Assembly: GCA_903824045.1 (NCBI GenBank)
Contig: CAIJVD010000008.1
Location: forward strand, 1-36,842
Origin: an uncultured Chlorobiaceae bacterium
Lineage (GTDB): Bacteria > Bacteroidota > Chlorobiia > Chlorobiales > Chlorobiaceae
Direction: 5' to 3'
DNA length: 36,842 nt
Shown here: positions 20,688 through 31,354 of the stretch, one piece after another
Numbering within the stretch: the stretch's first letter is position 1
How the letters are laid out: every line of letters starts with the position of its first letter
Translations under genes and position numbers: made by a program
Notes under the pieces: model-generated
Told to the model about the DNA's origin: nothing
What the model saw: the letters and a program-made list of their open reading frames with translations, nothing else
Databases searched by the model: none

Positions 20688-22031
20688 CTATTTTTTCTCG
20701 AACCTGAAGGTCTCAAGAAAACTGGTGTCGAAGTCGCCGCTCTGAAAAACCGGCGAATGCATGACCTGCTTGTGGAACGGTATGGTCGTTTTTACACCGA
20801 CAACGATAAACTCGTCGAGGGCTCTCGACATTCGTGCAATAGCCTCATCCCTGGTGTGCGCCGTTACAATAAGCTTGGCGATCATCGAGTCGTAGTTTGA
20901 GGGTACAACATAGCTCGCATAGGCATGGGAGTCAACCCTCACGCCGTGGCCTCCAGGCGTATGGAAGACCTGAAGCGGTCCTGGAGAGGGCCTGAACATG
21001 TGCTCCGGATCCTCGGCATTGATGCGGCACTCGATGGAGTGTCCCTTTGCAACGAACTTTCTGTCCTCAATCGACTCGCCCGCAGCAATGACGATCTGCT
21101 CTCTGACGATATCGACATCGTAACGCTCTTCAGTGACCGGGTGCTCAACCTGAATGCGGGTGTTCATCTCCATGAAATAGAAGTTGCGGTGCTTGTCAAG
21201 CAGAAACTCGATAGTCCCGGCACCCTCATAGTTGATGGCGCTGGCGGCTGCCACGGCGGCATCACCCATTTTTTTGCGGAGCGCCTCGTCGACTGCCGGT
21301 GAGGGCGTCTCTTCGATAAGTTTCTGATGACGGCGCTGGACGGTACAGTCGCGCTCTCCAAGATGCATGGTATGGCCGTGCTGGTCAGAGAGAATCTGGA
21401 TCTCGACGTGGCGCGGGTTTTCAAGGAACTTCTCAATGTAAACTCCGCTGTTGCCGAAAGCCTGCTCAGCCTCGCTGCGTGCGGTGCTCAGAGCCTTCTC
21501 AAGCTGGCTCTCCTCGGTCACAACCCTCATCCCCTTTCCGCCGCCGCCGGCCGTAGGCTTGATGATGATCGGGTATCCGGTTTTTTTTGAGGTTTCAATC
21601 GCCTGCTTCAAATCGGTTACCAGTCCGGGGCTTCCGGGTACAACTGGAACACCCGCGGCAATCATGGTCGACTTGGCGGTGTTCTTGTCGCCCATCTGGT
21701 TGATCATTCTGGCTGTGGGTCCGATGAACTTTATGTTTGCCGATTCACAAACCTCGGCAAAATCGGCGTTCTCCGCCAGGAATCCGTAGCCCGGATGAAT
21801 GGCGTCGGCATTGGTTACCTGCGCAGCTGCAATGATGCGAGGAATGTTCAGGTAACTCTCTTTTGACAAGGCTGGTCCAATACAGACAGCTTCATCGGCG
21901 TATTTGACATGGATGGATTCAGCGTCGACTGTGGAATAGACAGCGACAGTACTGATCCCCATTTCGCGGCAGGTCTGCATAACACGCAATGCAATTTCAC
22001 CGCGATTCGCTACAAGTATTTTCTTGAACAA
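20688..22031 (-). CDS. accC: Acetyl-CoA carboxylase, biotin carboxylase subunit
   Basis: AccC carboxylates the biotin of AccB with bicarbonate and ATP, the first half of malonyl-CoA synthesis. The 447-residue product starts [16 protein letters not shown] and has the ATP-grasp glycine loop [14 protein letters not shown] and the catalytic [14 protein letters not shown]. The start is a TTG at 22031, which gives exactly the family N-terminus; the frame continues upstream but only into unrelated sequence overlapping accB. It lies 19 nt after accB on the same strand, in an efp-accB-accC operon, with a terminator shared with rpoC downstream. Confidence 0.95.
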   Translation of the reverse strand: MFKKILVANRGEIALRVMQTCREMGISTVAVYSTVDAESIHVKYADEAVCIGPALSKESYLNIPRIIAAAQVTNADAIHPGYGFLAENADFAEVCESANIKFIGPTARMINQMGDKNTAKSTMIAAGVPVVPGSPGLVTDLKQAIETSKKTGYPIIIKPTAGGGGKGMRVVTEESQLEKALSTARSEAEQAFGNSGVYIEKFLENPRHVEIQILSDQHGHTMHLGERDCTVQRRHQKLIEETPSPAVDEALRKKMGDAAVAAASAINYEGAGTIEFLLDKHRNFYFMEMNTRIQVEHPVTEERYDVDIVREQIVIAAGESIEDRKFVAKGHSIECRINAEDPEHMFRPSPGPLQVFHTPGGHGVRVDSHAYASYVVPSNYDSMIAKLIVTAHTRDEAIARMSRALDEFIVVGVKTTIPFHKQVMHSPVFQSGDFDTSFLETFRFEKK

Positions 22032-22050
22032 TGCTTTTTCTGGTGAAAGA

Positions 22051-22512
22051 TTATGGTTTAACGCGGAACAAAGGCTGATCGTATTCGACCGCCTGCCCGT
22101 TTTCAACAAGAATTTCGACGATTGTGCCTGAAATCTCCGCCTCTATTTCGTTCATCAGTTTCATTGCTTCGATAATGCAGAGGACATCCCCTGTCTTGAT
22201 AGTATCGCCAACGGCAATAAAAGAGGGCGAGTCCGGAGAGGGGGACTGGTAGAAGGTTCCGACGATTGGTGAGCAGATATCCTTCAGACCTGCAGCAGCC
22301 TCTGGCTTCGAAGCTGCAGGAGCAGCCGGAAGAGGGGCCTGGACGGCTGCAACGGGTGCAGCCTGCAGGGCCGGAGCTGCCTGAAGCTGAACGACGGGGG
22401 TTGCAGAAGAACGTTTGAGGGTGATTTTAAAGTCCTTCTCCTCAATGGTGGTTTCCTGGAGATCCGAGTTATTGACAAGGTCAATAAGCTGCTTGATTTC
22501 GTTAAAGTTCAT
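22051..22512 (-). CDS. accB: Biotin carboxyl carrier protein of acetyl-CoA carboxylase
   Basis: 153 residues. The N-terminal part binds AccC; an Ala/Pro-rich linker (about 37-75) joins it to the biotinyl domain. The biotin-accepting lysine is Lys118 in the motif [12 protein letters not shown]. The thumb-like insertion typical of BCCP ([18 protein letters not shown]) is present. It lies between efp and accC; the efp-accBC arrangement is common in bacteria. Confidence 0.97.
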   Translation of the reverse strand: MNFNEIKQLIDLVNNSDLQETTIEEKDFKITLKRSSATPVVQLQAAPALQAAPVAAVQAPLPAAPAASKPEAAAGLKDICSPIVGTFYQSPSPDSPSFIAVGDTIKTGDVLCIIEAMKLMNEIEAEISGTIVEILVENGQAVEYDQPLFRVKP

Positions 22513-22566
22513 GATGATCTTACTTAGGGTTTAGGCGTTCTTCCACGATAGCGGGAGTCAAGCTGG

Positions 22567-23133
22567 TTACTTTTTTACTCTTTCGATATATTCGCCGGTA
22601 CGCGTATCGACACGGATGATGCTTCCTGTCTGGATAAACATCGGAACGTTGACCTCGGCGCCCGTCTCCACTTTTGCAGGTTTTGTGCCGCTTGTCGCAC
22701 GGTCGTCCTTCGATGCCGGACTTGTTTCAGTAACCTCAACTTCGACAAAGGTTGGCATCTCAACGTCGAGAATGGAGCCGTCATCAGAGAATACTATTGT
22801 CAGCGTGATGCCATCCTTGAGAAAGTTGGCCGCACTGCCTATGGTCTGTTCAGGTACGTTGATCTGGTCGAAGGTGTCGTTGTCCATCATCACAAAGTCA
22901 GTGCCGTCCTGGTAGAGGTACTGGTACTGCTTCCTCTCGGTGATGATCAGGTCGACCGCTTCGGTGGCGCTGAACCTGTATTCAACGTTACGGCCGCTCT
23001 TCAGGTTTTTCATGTTCGCCTGGTAAAACGCACGCAGGTTTCCCGGAGTGCGGTGAATGAGGCTTTCGATAATATGGGGCTCACCCTTGAAGCGGATGAT
23101 GGAGCCTTTCGATATGTTACTGATTGCAGTCAT
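22567..23133 (-). CDS. efp: Translation elongation factor P
   Basis: EF-P enters the ribosome E site and rescues stalling at polyproline. The 188-residue product has the three-barrel EF-P layout, with the C-terminal [31 protein letters not shown] region matching the family signature. The domain I loop reads RTPGNLRAF, so the tip residue aligned with the lysine modified in E. coli is Asn32. ATG 23133 gives the normal length; 15 further upstream codons are not needed. A good promoter lies about 55 nt upstream. First gene of efp-accB-accC. Confidence 0.96.
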   Translation of the reverse strand: MTAISNISKGSIIRFKGEPHIIESLIHRTPGNLRAFYQANMKNLKSGRNVEYRFSATEAVDLIITERKQYQYLYQDGTDFVMMDNDTFDQINVPEQTIGSAANFLKDGITLTIVFSDDGSILDVEMPTFVEVEVTETSPASKDDRATSGTKPAKVETGAEVNVPMFIQTGSIIRVDTRTGEYIERVKK

Positions 23134-23188
23134 AGTCCTGGGAAAATGGGTCGCGATCGATTGGGGTTGCTTCGTCAAAAAGAGCTTA

Positions 23189-23216
23189 AATATAACACAG
23201 TACAGGACGAATTCAA
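23189..23216 (-). promoter_or_regulatory. Candidate sigma-70-type promoter of efp-accBC
   Basis: Read on the minus strand, TTGAAT (23216-23211), a 16-nt spacer and TATATT (23194-23189) lie about 56 nt upstream of the efp ATG. Confidence 0.6.
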
Positions 23217-23254
23217 ATCACAGTAAAGCAAAGTGGGATAATGGCAAAAAGCAA

Positions 23255-23283
23255 TTGCAACTTTGTAGGGGACTGGTTAAATT
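23255..23283 (+). promoter_or_regulatory. Candidate promoter of the HU gene
   Basis: TTGCAA (23255-23260), a 17-nt spacer and TAAATT (23278-23283) lie about 60 nt upstream of the HU start, divergent from the efp promoter. A visual match only. Confidence 0.4.
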
Positions 23284-23344
23284 CATCAAACTGACAGCGT
23301 CGAGCTGCTATGCTTTTTTCCTCTAAACCTAATTAACAAGTCAT

Positions 23345-23620
23345 ATGTCAAAAGCTGAGTTGGTTGAGCAGATTGCCGCGCAGGCAAATCTGACAAAAGT
23401 TGATGCCGAGCGTGCAGTCAACGCATTTATCAGTGCCGTTACCGGATCATTAAAAAAGGGAGAAGACGTCACTCTCGTCGGATTCGGAACCTTTGCAGTC
23501 GGCGACAGGGCCGAAAGACAGGGCAGAAACCCCCAGACCGGCAAATCGATTACCATTGCCGCAAAGAAAGTTGTCAAGTTCAAGCCAGGCAAAGCTTTGA
23601 AGGATGAGGTCGGCGGTTGA
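23345..23620 (+). CDS. hup: HU-family DNA-binding protein
   Basis: A 91-residue histone-like protein of the HU/IHF family. It starts [17 protein letters not shown], has [10 protein letters not shown] and the DNA-inserting arm motif [12 protein letters not shown] dimers bend and compact DNA. ATG 23345 gives the standard size; no Shine-Dalgarno is visible. A terminator follows directly, so it is probably a single-gene unit. HU versus IHF cannot be settled from sequence alone, but the arm is HU-like. Confidence 0.93.
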   Translation: MSKAELVEQIAAQANLTKVDAERAVNAFISAVTGSLKKGEDVTLVGFGTFAVGDRAERQGRNPQTGKSITIAAKKVVKFKPGKALKDEVGG

Positions 23621-23650
23621 TTCCGATGTTCTCTTTTCCCGAACTCTTTT

Positions 23651-23690
23651 AAAGTCCATCATGAGCCTATGCTTGATGGGCTTTTTTTTA
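23651..23690 (+). terminator. Intrinsic terminator of the HU gene
   Basis: AAAGTCCATCA (23651-23661) pairs with TGATGGGCTTT (23674-23684) with one G-T pair, followed by a T run. It lies between hup and accA. Confidence 0.8.
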
Positions 23691-23708
23691 TCACTAATAT
23701 TTCGCCCT

Positions 23709-24716
23709 ATGGCCACGAAAGTTGTCCTTGATTTTGAAAAGCCCCTGTTTGAGCTCGAAGCCAAACTCGACGAGATGCGGGTGTGCCTCAGGAGCAGTGC
23801 CAGAGAGCAGGCTCCTTCTGAAGCCGATTCGCTCAACCATGAGATAGAGTCTCTGGAGCTGAAGGTTGATGCACTGCGGCGCTCGATCTACAAGAATCTT
23901 ACCCGCTGGCAGAAGGTGCAGCTTGCCCGTCATCCCGAACGGCCCTACACCCTCGACTACATCTACATGATGACCAAAGAGTTTGTTGAGCTGGCCGGCG
24001 ACCGCCATTTCAGTGATGACAAGGCTATCGTGGGCGGTTTTGCCCGCATTGAAGAGAGTGAGTCCGGGTTTTCACAGCCGGTCATGATCATCGGCCATCA
24101 AAAGGGTCGCGACACCAAGAGCAATGTCTACCGCAACTTCGGCATGGCGCAGCCCGAAGGGTACCGCAAGGCCCTCCGGCTCATGAAGCTTGCCGAGAAG
24201 TTTCGCAAGCCGGTTATCACCCTTATCGACACCCCGGGCGCATTTCCCGGCATAGAGGCCGAGGAGAGAGGGCAGGCCGAGGCAATTGCGAGGAACCTCT
24301 TCGAGATGGCAAAGCTTACCGTTCCGGTTATCTGCGTCATTATCGGCGAAGGTGCAAGCGGCGGGGCGATCGGCCTTGGCGTCGGCAACCGGATCCTCAT
24401 GGCGGAGAACAGCTGGTATTCGGTCATATCGCCCGAAAGCTGCTCTTCGATTCTCTGGAGAAGCTGGAACTACAAGGAACAGGCGGCCGAAGCACTTCAG
24501 CTTACCGCCGAGGATCTTCTTTCGCAGGGCATCATCGACCGCATCATCCCCGAGCCGGTTGGCGGGGCCCATACCGACCCCGAAACCATGGCCGCGACGC
24601 TCAAGTCCATACTCATCGAGGAGCTCAAAGGGCTGCTTCTGAAGGAGCCCGGTGAACTGGTCAACGACCGCATTGAGAAGTTTGCGGGGATGGGAGTCTG
24701 GAAAGAGGAAGCATAG
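23709..24716 (+). CDS. accA: Acetyl-CoA carboxylase, carboxyltransferase subunit alpha
   Basis: With AccD (not in this window) AccA moves the carboxyl group from biotin to acetyl-CoA. The 335-residue product has the family landmarks [18 protein letters not shown] at the start, [27 protein letters not shown] and the oxyanion-hole segment [15 protein letters not shown] 23709 begins the conserved N-terminus; the frame also opens upstream through the hup terminator and is not used. It is 88 nt from hup, so it may have its own start or rely on readthrough. Confidence 0.96.
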   Translation: MATKVVLDFEKPLFELEAKLDEMRVCLRSSAREQAPSEADSLNHEIESLELKVDALRRSIYKNLTRWQKVQLARHPERPYTLDYIYMMTKEFVELAGDRHFSDDKAIVGGFARIEESESGFSQPVMIIGHQKGRDTKSNVYRNFGMAQPEGYRKALRLMKLAEKFRKPVITLIDTPGAFPGIEAEERGQAEAIARNLFEMAKLTVPVICVIIGEGASGGAIGLGVGNRILMAENSWYSVISPESCSSILWRSWNYKEQAAEALQLTAEDLLSQGIIDRIIPEPVGGAHTDPETMAATLKSILIEELKGLLLKEPGELVNDRIEKFAGMGVWKEEA

Positions 24717-24721
24717 CAAAC

Positions 24722-24751
24722 AAAAAAGCCGGCAAGAGCGCCGGCTTTTTT
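24722..24751. terminator. Bidirectional intrinsic terminator between accA and korB
   Basis: Six A residues plus GCCGGC (24722-24733) pair with GCCGGC plus six T residues (24740-24751), 6-nt loop. It gives a T tail on both strands, serving accA and korB. Confidence 0.93.
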
Positions 24752-24772
24752 ATTGAACCTTTCAACTGTTTG

Positions 24773-25819
24773 TTACTTGATAACGTAGGAGTTCTCTCCC
24801 CTGAGCAGCTCTTCAAGCGTTCCGGCACCCTTCGCCTGGGCATCCCCAATCTGCGCCGTCAGTGCATCTTCGTAGGTTACACGGTCCTCCGCATAGAGAA
24901 TACCCATAGGTCTCGGCAGTGATGATTCTGCGCCTGAAAGGTCGTCAGCAAAGCGTGCAAGAATTGCAGCCTTGTTGATATCAGCCTCGTCATGCACCCA
25001 GAGGTCGCTCTGCGACAGTCCGGCTTTTTCGAGATCAACCACAACCGGCTTGAAGCCGTCGAGCTTGATGCCCTTGTTGCTTGCCGCACCGAAAACGAGT
25101 GGTTTGCCCTGTTCGAGATAGACGGTGTTCTCTGCCTTGTTCTCTGCGCTTGCAAAGGCTTCGAAAGCGGAGTTGTTGAAGATCGGGCAGGCCTGGTAGA
25201 TCTCCACCAGCGACATTCCCTTGTGCTTTGCGGCACGGTTGAAAATCGAACGGAGATATTTGCCGTCCCTGTCAAAGGCTCTGGCAAAGAATGTTCCGCC
25301 GGAACCGATTGCAAGAGAGGCCGTGTTGAACGGGTGGTCGATAACGCCGGAAGGAGAGGTAACGGTACGCATGCCGATTTTGGTCGTCGGAGAGTACTGT
25401 CCCTTGGTGAGTCCGTAGATCTCGTTGTTGAGAAGCACCACGTTGAGGTCGGGATTTCTTCTCAGCGTATGGATAAAATGGTTTCCGCCGATTGAAAGCG
25501 CGTCACCGTCACCGGTCGCAACCCAGACGCAGAGGTCGGGGCGTGCAACCTTTAGCCCCGTTGCCATCGGCAGAGCGCGGCCGTGAATACCGTGTACGCC
25601 GTAGGTCTCCATGTAGTAGGGCAGACGTGACGAACATCCGATACCCGAGATGAATGCAAAGTTCTCCCTTGCGATGCCCAGGTCAGGCAGTGTGCTCTTG
25701 ATCTGCTGAAGCACGGCATGGTCGCCGCAGCCCGGACACCATTTCGGTTCCTGGTTTGAAGCGAAATCCTTGGCGGTATACGCAGACCCTGCTGTTGCTG
25801 TTGTATCCTTTTCAGTCAT
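24773..25819 (-). CDS. korB: 2-oxoglutarate:ferredoxin oxidoreductase subunit beta
   Basis: The thiamine-diphosphate subunit of a 2-oxoacid:ferredoxin oxidoreductase, 348 residues. In the reverse TCA cycle this enzyme carboxylates succinyl-CoA to 2-oxoglutarate using reduced ferredoxin. The TPP/Mg motif runs from GDGD (103-106) to NN (131-132). Cys28 and Cys31 (CPGC), Cys62 and Cys211 match the ligands of the single [4Fe-4S] cluster of two-subunit enzymes. The ATG at 25819 lies 3 nt after the korA stop; AGGAG inside the korA end is its ribosome binding site. Substrate preference (2-oxoglutarate rather than pyruvate) is inferred from the KorAB architecture and the usual gene set of green sulfur bacteria. 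Confidence 0.9.
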   Translation of the reverse strand: MTEKDTTATAGSAYTAKDFASNQEPKWCPGCGDHAVLQQIKSTLPDLGIARENFAFISGIGCSSRLPYYMETYGVHGIHGRALPMATGLKVARPDLCVWVATGDGDALSIGGNHFIHTLRRNPDLNVVLLNNEIYGLTKGQYSPTTKIGMRTVTSPSGVIDHPFNTASLAIGSGGTFFARAFDRDGKYLRSIFNRAAKHKGMSLVEIYQACPIFNNSAFEAFASAENKAENTVYLEQGKPLVFGAASNKGIKLDGFKPVVVDLEKAGLSQSDLWVHDEADINKAAILARFADDLSGAESSLPRPMGILYAEDRVTYEDALTAQIGDAQAKGAGTLEELLRGENSYVIK

Positions 25820-25822
25820 GGT

Positions 25823-27703
25823 TTAAAGCTCCTTTAGAAGGTCTGTGATTTTTTCAAGAATTTCCATTTCGTTAAACGGCAGTCCCTTTACCTTGCTGTA
25901 TCCCACCGGCTCGATGAGGAAGGTGTCGCGGATGACATGGACAAGCTGCCCGTTGTTGTTCTCGGGGATGACCACCTTTTTGTAGTTGCCGAGAAGCGTT
26001 CCAAGGTTTTTCGGGAAGGGATGGATGTAGCGAAGGTGTGCGTGTGCAACACTCAGTCCCTGCTCCAGCGCCTGTTCTACAGCGGTTTTGATTGCGCCGT
26101 AGGATGATCCCCAGCCGAGCACGAGCAGATCGCCTTTTTCCGGACCGTTGTCGATGCTCTGAAGCGGAATGCTGTCGGCGATGCGGTTGACTTTTTCCGC
26201 ACGAAGTTTGGTCATCAGCTCATGGTTGTCCGGGTCATGAGAGACGTTGCCGGTCTCATGCTGCTTTTCCAGACCGCCGAGGCGGTGTTCGAGCCCTGGA
26301 GTTCCAGGAATCGCCCATGCACGAACCTGCTTTTCATCTCTCTTGTAGGGGAGGTAGGGTGGATCTTCCGGTTTTCTTGCCGGCTGAATGCGTGGCTTGA
26401 TCTCGGCAAGGTTGTCTGGTGACTCGACCTTCCATGGTTCCGAGCTGAGGGCAAGGTAGCCGTCGGTCAGGCAGAGCACCGGAGTCATGTGCTCAAGCGC
26501 GATGCGTGCGGCTTCATAGGTTGTATAGAAGCAGTCGACCGGAGAGGATGCGGCGATGACCGGCATCGGTGCATCACCATGGCGGCCGTAGAGCGCCATG
26601 AAGAGGTCGGACTGTTCGGGTTTTGTAGGCAGGCCGGTTGAGGGGCCTCCGCGCTGGACATTGATGATGACCAGCGGAATCTCCATAATGACGGCAAGTC
26701 CGAGCGCCTCGGTTTTCAGTGCAAGACCTGGGCCGGAGGTGTTGGTTGCTGCAAGCGCGCCGCCGAAAGAGGCGCCGATGCTGCTGACAATACCTGCGAT
26801 TTCGTCCTCGGCCTGGAAGGTTTTTACACCCCACTTCTTCATTTTGGCAAGATTCTGCAAGATCTCGGTTGCCGGGGTGATCGGGTAGGAGCCGAGAAAG
26901 AGCTCAAGACCGGCTTTTTTTGCCGCAGCCGCCAGGGCGATGGCACTGGCTTCATTGCCGGTTACGCGGCGATAGACGCCATGCTGCTTCTGGGGCGCGA
27001 CATCGAAGCGTCCAAGGTTGGCAAAGATCTCGGTTTCGTCGCCGAAGTTATAGCCCGCCTGAACAGCAGTAATGTTTGCCTCAGCCATCTGGGGGCTTTT
27101 TTTGAACTTGGCTCTCAGGGTTTCCGCTGTTCCCTCAATCGTAAGGTTGTAGAGCCAGTAGAGCAGGCCGAGCACGAACATGTTCTTGCATCGGTCGATC
27201 TCCCTGCTGCTCAGGCCGCTCTCTTTGAGTGCCTCGCGGGTAAGCTGCAGTACCGGAACCTGAAAAACGATATAGTTGCTGAGTGAACCGTCCTCAAGCG
27301 GGTTGACACCTTCAGGATAGCCTGCGAGCTTCAGGTTCTTCTCATCGAAGCCCTCGGTGCCGGCAATAATAATGCCACCACGGTGCAGATCCTTGATGTT
27401 GGCCTTGAGTGCCGCCGAGTTCATGGCGATCATGACATCAAACTTTGCTCCGGGAGTATAGACCGGCTTGCTGCCGAACTGGAGCTGGAATCCTGATACA
27501 CCCGAAATGGTTCCGGCTGGAGCCCGGATCTCGGAGGGGAAGTTTGGGAAGGTGTTCAGTTCAGAGCCGCGTACCGCCACGGTATTGGCGAACTGTGTGC
27601 CGGTCAACTGCATGCCGTCGCCGGAGTCTCCTGCAAAAAGGACAGAAACACTGGCTTTCGGTGTGATGTTGACCTTTCTGCTTGTCGTTGTAGTATCAGT
27701 CAT
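25823..27703 (-). CDS. korA: 2-oxoglutarate:ferredoxin oxidoreductase subunit alpha (fused gamma-alpha)
   Basis: 626 residues made of an N-terminal gamma domain (about 15-195; [38 protein letters not shown]) fused to the pyrimidine-binding alpha domain (from about 235; [48 protein letters not shown]) and a C-terminal domain. This gamma-alpha fusion is typical of two-subunit KorAB enzymes. There is no attached ferredoxin domain, so electrons must come from separate ferredoxins. ATG 27703 begins a Thr-rich N-terminus. The gene starts the korA-korB operon. Confidence 0.9.
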   Translation of the reverse strand: MTDTTTTSRKVNITPKASVSVLFAGDSGDGMQLTGTQFANTVAVRGSELNTFPNFPSEIRAPAGTISGVSGFQLQFGSKPVYTPGAKFDVMIAMNSAALKANIKDLHRGGIIIAGTEGFDEKNLKLAGYPEGVNPLEDGSLSNYIVFQVPVLQLTREALKESGLSSREIDRCKNMFVLGLLYWLYNLTIEGTAETLRAKFKKSPQMAEANITAVQAGYNFGDETEIFANLGRFDVAPQKQHGVYRRVTGNEASAIALAAAAKKAGLELFLGSYPITPATEILQNLAKMKKWGVKTFQAEDEIAGIVSSIGASFGGALAATNTSGPGLALKTEALGLAVIMEIPLVIINVQRGGPSTGLPTKPEQSDLFMALYGRHGDAPMPVIAASSPVDCFYTTYEAARIALEHMTPVLCLTDGYLALSSEPWKVESPDNLAEIKPRIQPARKPEDPPYLPYKRDEKQVRAWAIPGTPGLEHRLGGLEKQHETGNVSHDPDNHELMTKLRAEKVNRIADSIPLQSIDNGPEKGDLLVLGWGSSYGAIKTAVEQALEQGLSVAHAHLRYIHPFPKNLGTLLGNYKKVVIPENNNGQLVHVIRDTFLIEPVGYSKVKGLPFNEMEILEKITDLLKEL

Positions 27704-27740
27704 TTGCCCTGTTAATTACTTTTCAAAGTTGGTAAACAGC

Positions 27741-27783
27741 AAAAAAAACCAAGACAATGAACATCGCTCTGTGGCGTTCATTG
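27741..27783 (-). terminator. Probable terminator of the small four-cysteine gene
   Basis: CAATGAAC (27755-27762) pairs with GTTCATTG (27776-27783). On the minus strand the stem is followed after 6 nt by eight T residues (27748-27741). It lies about 120 nt past the stop of the 27902-28249 gene and upstream of korA. Confidence 0.45.
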
Positions 27784-27901
27784 AGTTGCTGTCTGGTGAA
27801 ATGTATCCTGGCGGGAAAAAGAAGACAAGGTATCCCTCATGCAGTCTTCTGCAAGGAAAATATAAGGTATCGTGCGGGTTAAAGCAAGAGGAGTGTAGGG
27901 C

Positions 27902-28249
27902 TCAGGTGATTTTTTTTTCGATCACGATGTTGTTCTGTTTCAGATACTCCTGCCACGCCTGCTCCTCCATGATCGGGCAGTCCACCGCGAGATCGCAGAA
28001 ATCGCACCTCACCATCCCGTACATCTGCTCCATCCAGCACCCGCTGGTGCTTTTCGGAACTTCATTGACATGGTTGGGATTGGCCCTCATGATCTTCTCT
28101 GAAATCGCCATGAGTTCCTTGATACCCTCCCGGCGTCCCTGATGTTCAACTCCCCAGCTCATAGGGTACTCCTGTTTGGTAAGGAAATAAGCTCTCGCGC
28201 CTGATTGCCCGAAGCTTTTCTTTTGAATATAAATCTTTTTTCTGAACAT
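27902..28249 (-). CDS. Small conserved-looking protein with four cysteines, function unknown
   Basis: I do not recognise this 115-residue protein. It has a basic N-terminus (MFRKKIYIQKK), a helical middle, and a C-terminal cluster Cys71, Cys82, Cys85, Cys91 (C-x10-C-x2-C-x5-C) that could bind zinc or an iron-sulfur cluster. The start at 28249 is supported by GGGAGG a few nt upstream; 20 further in-frame codons upstream are less likely. No membrane segment or signal peptide is seen. It is divergent from alaS and lies upstream of korA on the same strand with a possible terminator between. Confidence 0.72.
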   Translation of the reverse strand: MFRKKIYIQKKSFGQSGARAYFLTKQEYPMSWGVEHQGRREGIKELMAISEKIMRANPNHVNEVPKSTSGCWMEQMYGMVRCDFCDLAVDCPIMEEQAWQEYLKQNNIVIEKKIT

Positions 28250-28403
28250 CAACGCCTCCCGGCGCCTCACGCTTGCCTCCTCCGGTGCAATAAAATAAGT
28301 TGGCAACAAGCCTCAAAAAAGATTAACTTTGGGGCCAAAACAGGCAACCGTTCAGCGTTCGTAACGGCTCGACGGCAGGCATTGCAACAAGATTAACAGC
28401 CCT

Positions 28404-31061
28404 ATGAAATCCCGAGAAATCAGGCGTTCTTTTTTAGATTTTTTTGCTCAAAAAGACCATACAATCGTTCGTTCAGCACCGGTTATTCCTGCCGAAGATC
28501 CCACGCTTCTTTTCACCAACGCCGGCATGAACCAGTTCAAGGATGTCTTTCTCGACAAGGGAACGCGTCCCTACCGGCGCGCCGCCGACACACAGAAGTG
28601 CATCAGGGCCTCCGGCAAGCACAACGATCTTGAGGATGTGGGGCGCGACACCTACCACCACACCTTCTTTGAGATGCTCGGCAACTGGTCGTTCGGCGAC
28701 TACTACAAGAAAGAGGCCATCTCCTGGGCCTGGGAGCTGATGACGGGTGTGTGGGGTTTGCCTGCCGACCGTCTCTATGCCACGGTCTACCAGGATGACG
28801 ACGAGAGCTTTCAGATCTGGAAGGATCATACCACCATCCCGCCCGACCATATACTCCGCTTCGGCGACAAGGACAACTTCTGGGAGATGGGTGAAACCGG
28901 CCCCTGCGGTCCCTGCTCCGAAATTCATATCGACCTGACCGACGACGCCTCCGGCAAGAGCCTCGTCAATGTCGGCGACTACCGCGTCATCGAGCTATGG
29001 AACCTTGTCTTTATACAGTACAACCGCCAGAGCGACGGACGTCTTGAGCCGCTGCCCAACAAGCACGTCGATACCGGCATGGGATTCGAACGAGTTGCTG
29101 CTGTCTTGCAGGGCAAAAAATCCAACTACGACACCGACGTTTTCAAGCCGCTTTTCAATCGCATCACTGAAATTACCGGCGTCAGCTACGGCGCATCGAT
29201 GGACGACCCCAGCGATATCGCCATGCGCGTTATTGCCGACCATGCCCGAACACTCACCTTCGCGCTCTCCGACGGGGCAATGCCCTCCAACGAGGGGCGC
29301 GGCTACGTGTTGCGCCGCATACTCCGCCGCGCACTGCGCTACTCCAAGAATCTCGGCTGCAACGAGCCGATTCTCTACCAGCTTGTCGCAACGCTTGCCG
29401 ATTCGATGGGCGATGTCTTTCCCGAGCTCTTGAAGCAGCAGGATACCGTCACCAAAATCATCCGCGCCGAAGAGGAGAGCTTTATTGTTACCCTCGACCG
29501 CGGTATCGAAATTTTCAACGAGGTCGCCGCCGCAGTTCGCGCCGAGAATGGCGCCCTCATCAAGGGCAAAGACGCCTTCAAGCTCTATGACACCTACGGC
29601 TTCCCCTTTGACCTTACGCGTCTCATGGCGGCCGACGTCGGGCTTCAGGTAGACGGAGAAGGCTTCGAGCACAGCATGCAGATCCAGAAAACCAGGGCGC
29701 GAGCCGACCGCAAGGAGAAGCATCAGGTGCATGATGACGGAGCCGAGTGGCAGTGGTTCAGTGACCTGCACAGCTCGATTTTTGCCGGTTACGACAAGCT
29801 CGAAATGCCGGTAAGGATCACCGGCGTCAAGCATGCGCGCGGCCAGGTGCTTCTCGTGCTTGAACGCACCCCCTTCTACGCCGAAAGCGGCGGCCAGACG
29901 GGTGACCGCGGCTGGATTGAGACCGAAAGCTACCGCCTCCATGTCTCCGACACACTCAAGGACGGCGACGCCATTGTTCATGTTGTTACCGACGCATTCG
30001 ACAAGATTCTCGATACCGCAGTCAACCCCGGCGACCTCTCTATCGACCAGGCCCAGCTCTCTGCCGAGGCCTCCGTTGACCGCCATATCCGCCAGGACAG
30101 TGAACGCAACCATACCGCCACCCATCTTCTGCACGGCGCGCTCCGCCGAATTGTCGGCCAGCATGTGCAGCAGAAAGGCTCGTTTGTCAATTCCGAGAGG
30201 CTCCGTTTCGATTTCAGCCACTTTTCAAAGCTGACTGATGCCGAGATTTCGAGCATCGAAGCCGAGGTGAACGAGCAGATCAGAAAAGCCGAAGTTGTGC
30301 TGAAGCATGCCGATGTCCCCTACGATGACGCCATCGCCAAGGGCGCGCTCGCCTTCTTTGGCGACAAGTATGCCGACCTGGTAAGGGTCGTTGAAGTGCC
30401 AGACATCTCCGTCGAACTCTGCGGCGGCACCCATGTCGACAATATCGGGCGCATCGGGCTTTTCAAGATTGTCAGCGAATCGTCCGTGGCATCAGGTGTG
30501 CGCCGTATTGAGGCACTGACCGGAAAGAGCGCCGAAAAGTTGCTCTGGAAGGAGTACGCCGAGTTGCAGCAGATTCGCGACCTGCTCAAGGCAAAAGGTG
30601 ATGAGCCTGTTCACTCGAAAATCGTCGAGCTGCTTGACAGCCGCAAGTCGCTTGAAAAAGAGCTGAACGATACCCGTCTCTCATTCCTTCTTGGTACCCT
30701 TTCTGCCGAACTTCAGGTAGCCCCCGAGGTGTCGGGGTGCAGGGTGATGACCCGTATTGTCGACGGTTCCGATGCGGAGGCACTGCGACAGGCAGGCCTT
30801 GCCCTTCGTGAACAAATGCCTCTTGTTGTCGGCCTGCTCTGCAGCGTCGATGATGGCAAGGTATCGCTCGCAGGCTTTGCCTCCGACGCCGCTGTCAAGG
30901 AGCTTGGCATCGATGCAGGCAAGCTCGTCCGCGAGGCAGCAAAAGAGGTGCAGGGCGGAGGCGGAGGCAAGCCCGAATTCGCCACAGCCGGAGGAAAGAA
31001 CCCCGCCGGAGTGGAGCGTGCAATGGCGGCATTTACCGCTGCCGTCAAAGCACAGCTATAA
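28404..31061 (+). CDS. alaS: Alanyl-tRNA synthetase
   Basis: AlaRS charges tRNA-Ala and hydrolyses mischarged Ser/Gly. The 885-residue product has the class II core ([56 protein letters not shown]), the editing-domain zinc motif HTATHLLH with CGGTH, and the C-terminal glycine-rich domain ([15 protein letters not shown]). ATG 28404 gives the usual N-terminus; no Shine-Dalgarno is visible. It is probably a single-gene unit; no clear terminator was found after it, where repeat sequence begins. Confidence 0.97.
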   Translation: MKSREIRRSFLDFFAQKDHTIVRSAPVIPAEDPTLLFTNAGMNQFKDVFLDKGTRPYRRAADTQKCIRASGKHNDLEDVGRDTYHHTFFEMLGNWSFGDYYKKEAISWAWELMTGVWGLPADRLYATVYQDDDESFQIWKDHTTIPPDHILRFGDKDNFWEMGETGPCGPCSEIHIDLTDDASGKSLVNVGDYRVIELWNLVFIQYNRQSDGRLEPLPNKHVDTGMGFERVAAVLQGKKSNYDTDVFKPLFNRITEITGVSYGASMDDPSDIAMRVIADHARTLTFALSDGAMPSNEGRGYVLRRILRRALRYSKNLGCNEPILYQLVATLADSMGDVFPELLKQQDTVTKIIRAEEESFIVTLDRGIEIFNEVAAAVRAENGALIKGKDAFKLYDTYGFPFDLTRLMAADVGLQVDGEGFEHSMQIQKTRARADRKEKHQVHDDGAEWQWFSDLHSSIFAGYDKLEMPVRITGVKHARGQVLLVLERTPFYAESGGQTGDRGWIETESYRLHVSDTLKDGDAIVHVVTDAFDKILDTAVNPGDLSIDQAQLSAEASVDRHIRQDSERNHTATHLLHGALRRIVGQHVQQKGSFVNSERLRFDFSHFSKLTDAEISSIEAEVNEQIRKAEVVLKHADVPYDDAIAKGALAFFGDKYADLVRVVEVPDISVELCGGTHVDNIGRIGLFKIVSESSVASGVRRIEALTGKSAEKLLWKEYAELQQIRDLLKAKGDEPVHSKIVELLDSRKSLEKELNDTRLSFLLGTLSAELQVAPEVSGCRVMTRIVDGSDAEALRQAGLALREQMPLVVGLLCSVDDGKVSLAGFASDAAVKELGIDAGKLVREAAKEVQGGGGGKPEFATAGGKNPAGVERAMAAFTAAVKAQL

Positions 31062-31080
31062 ATTTATTACGCGATTCGAT

Positions 31081-31354
31081 GGCTTCGTTGGCCGGTGCTC
31101 GAAATCCTTCCCGACTTGTCGGGATACATTCCGGTTTCTGTGCTCCGTCCGCCTTGCCCTCAACCCGCTCATGACAATTTATAGCAGTGCTGCCGCGGCC
31201 TCAAAAACAGGTGACGATATCAAATTTAACCCATCGCATTGCAACGGTTATGTTGGTTTTTGACTGCTTTTTTGGTCGCTGCACAAAACCCTCATGCGAC
31301 GGTTGTGCTTTCCGGCTTGTCCGCTCCCTTCGCCTCGCGCTCAAGTCGCGTGCG
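31081..31354 (+). repeat. Two diverged copies of an intergenic repeat between alaS and the ferredoxin genes
   Basis: Segments at about 31081-31175 and 31264-31357 resemble each other (TTGGYCGSTGCWC at the start, a TTCCGG box, then CCTTGCCCTCAA versus CCTCGCGCTCAA). Read in the frame of each, both give related peptides (GRCSK...RLALNPLM and GRCTK...RLALKSRAM). The first holds a perfect CCCGAC-TT-GTCGGG hairpin (31110-31123). Apart from these repeats the 293-bp gap after alaS holds no recognised gene. Confidence 0.55.

Noticed and set aside
28995-30221. 408-codon minus-strand frame over alaS
   Set aside because: Antisense shadow caused by GC-rich third positions; alaS is certain on the plus strand.
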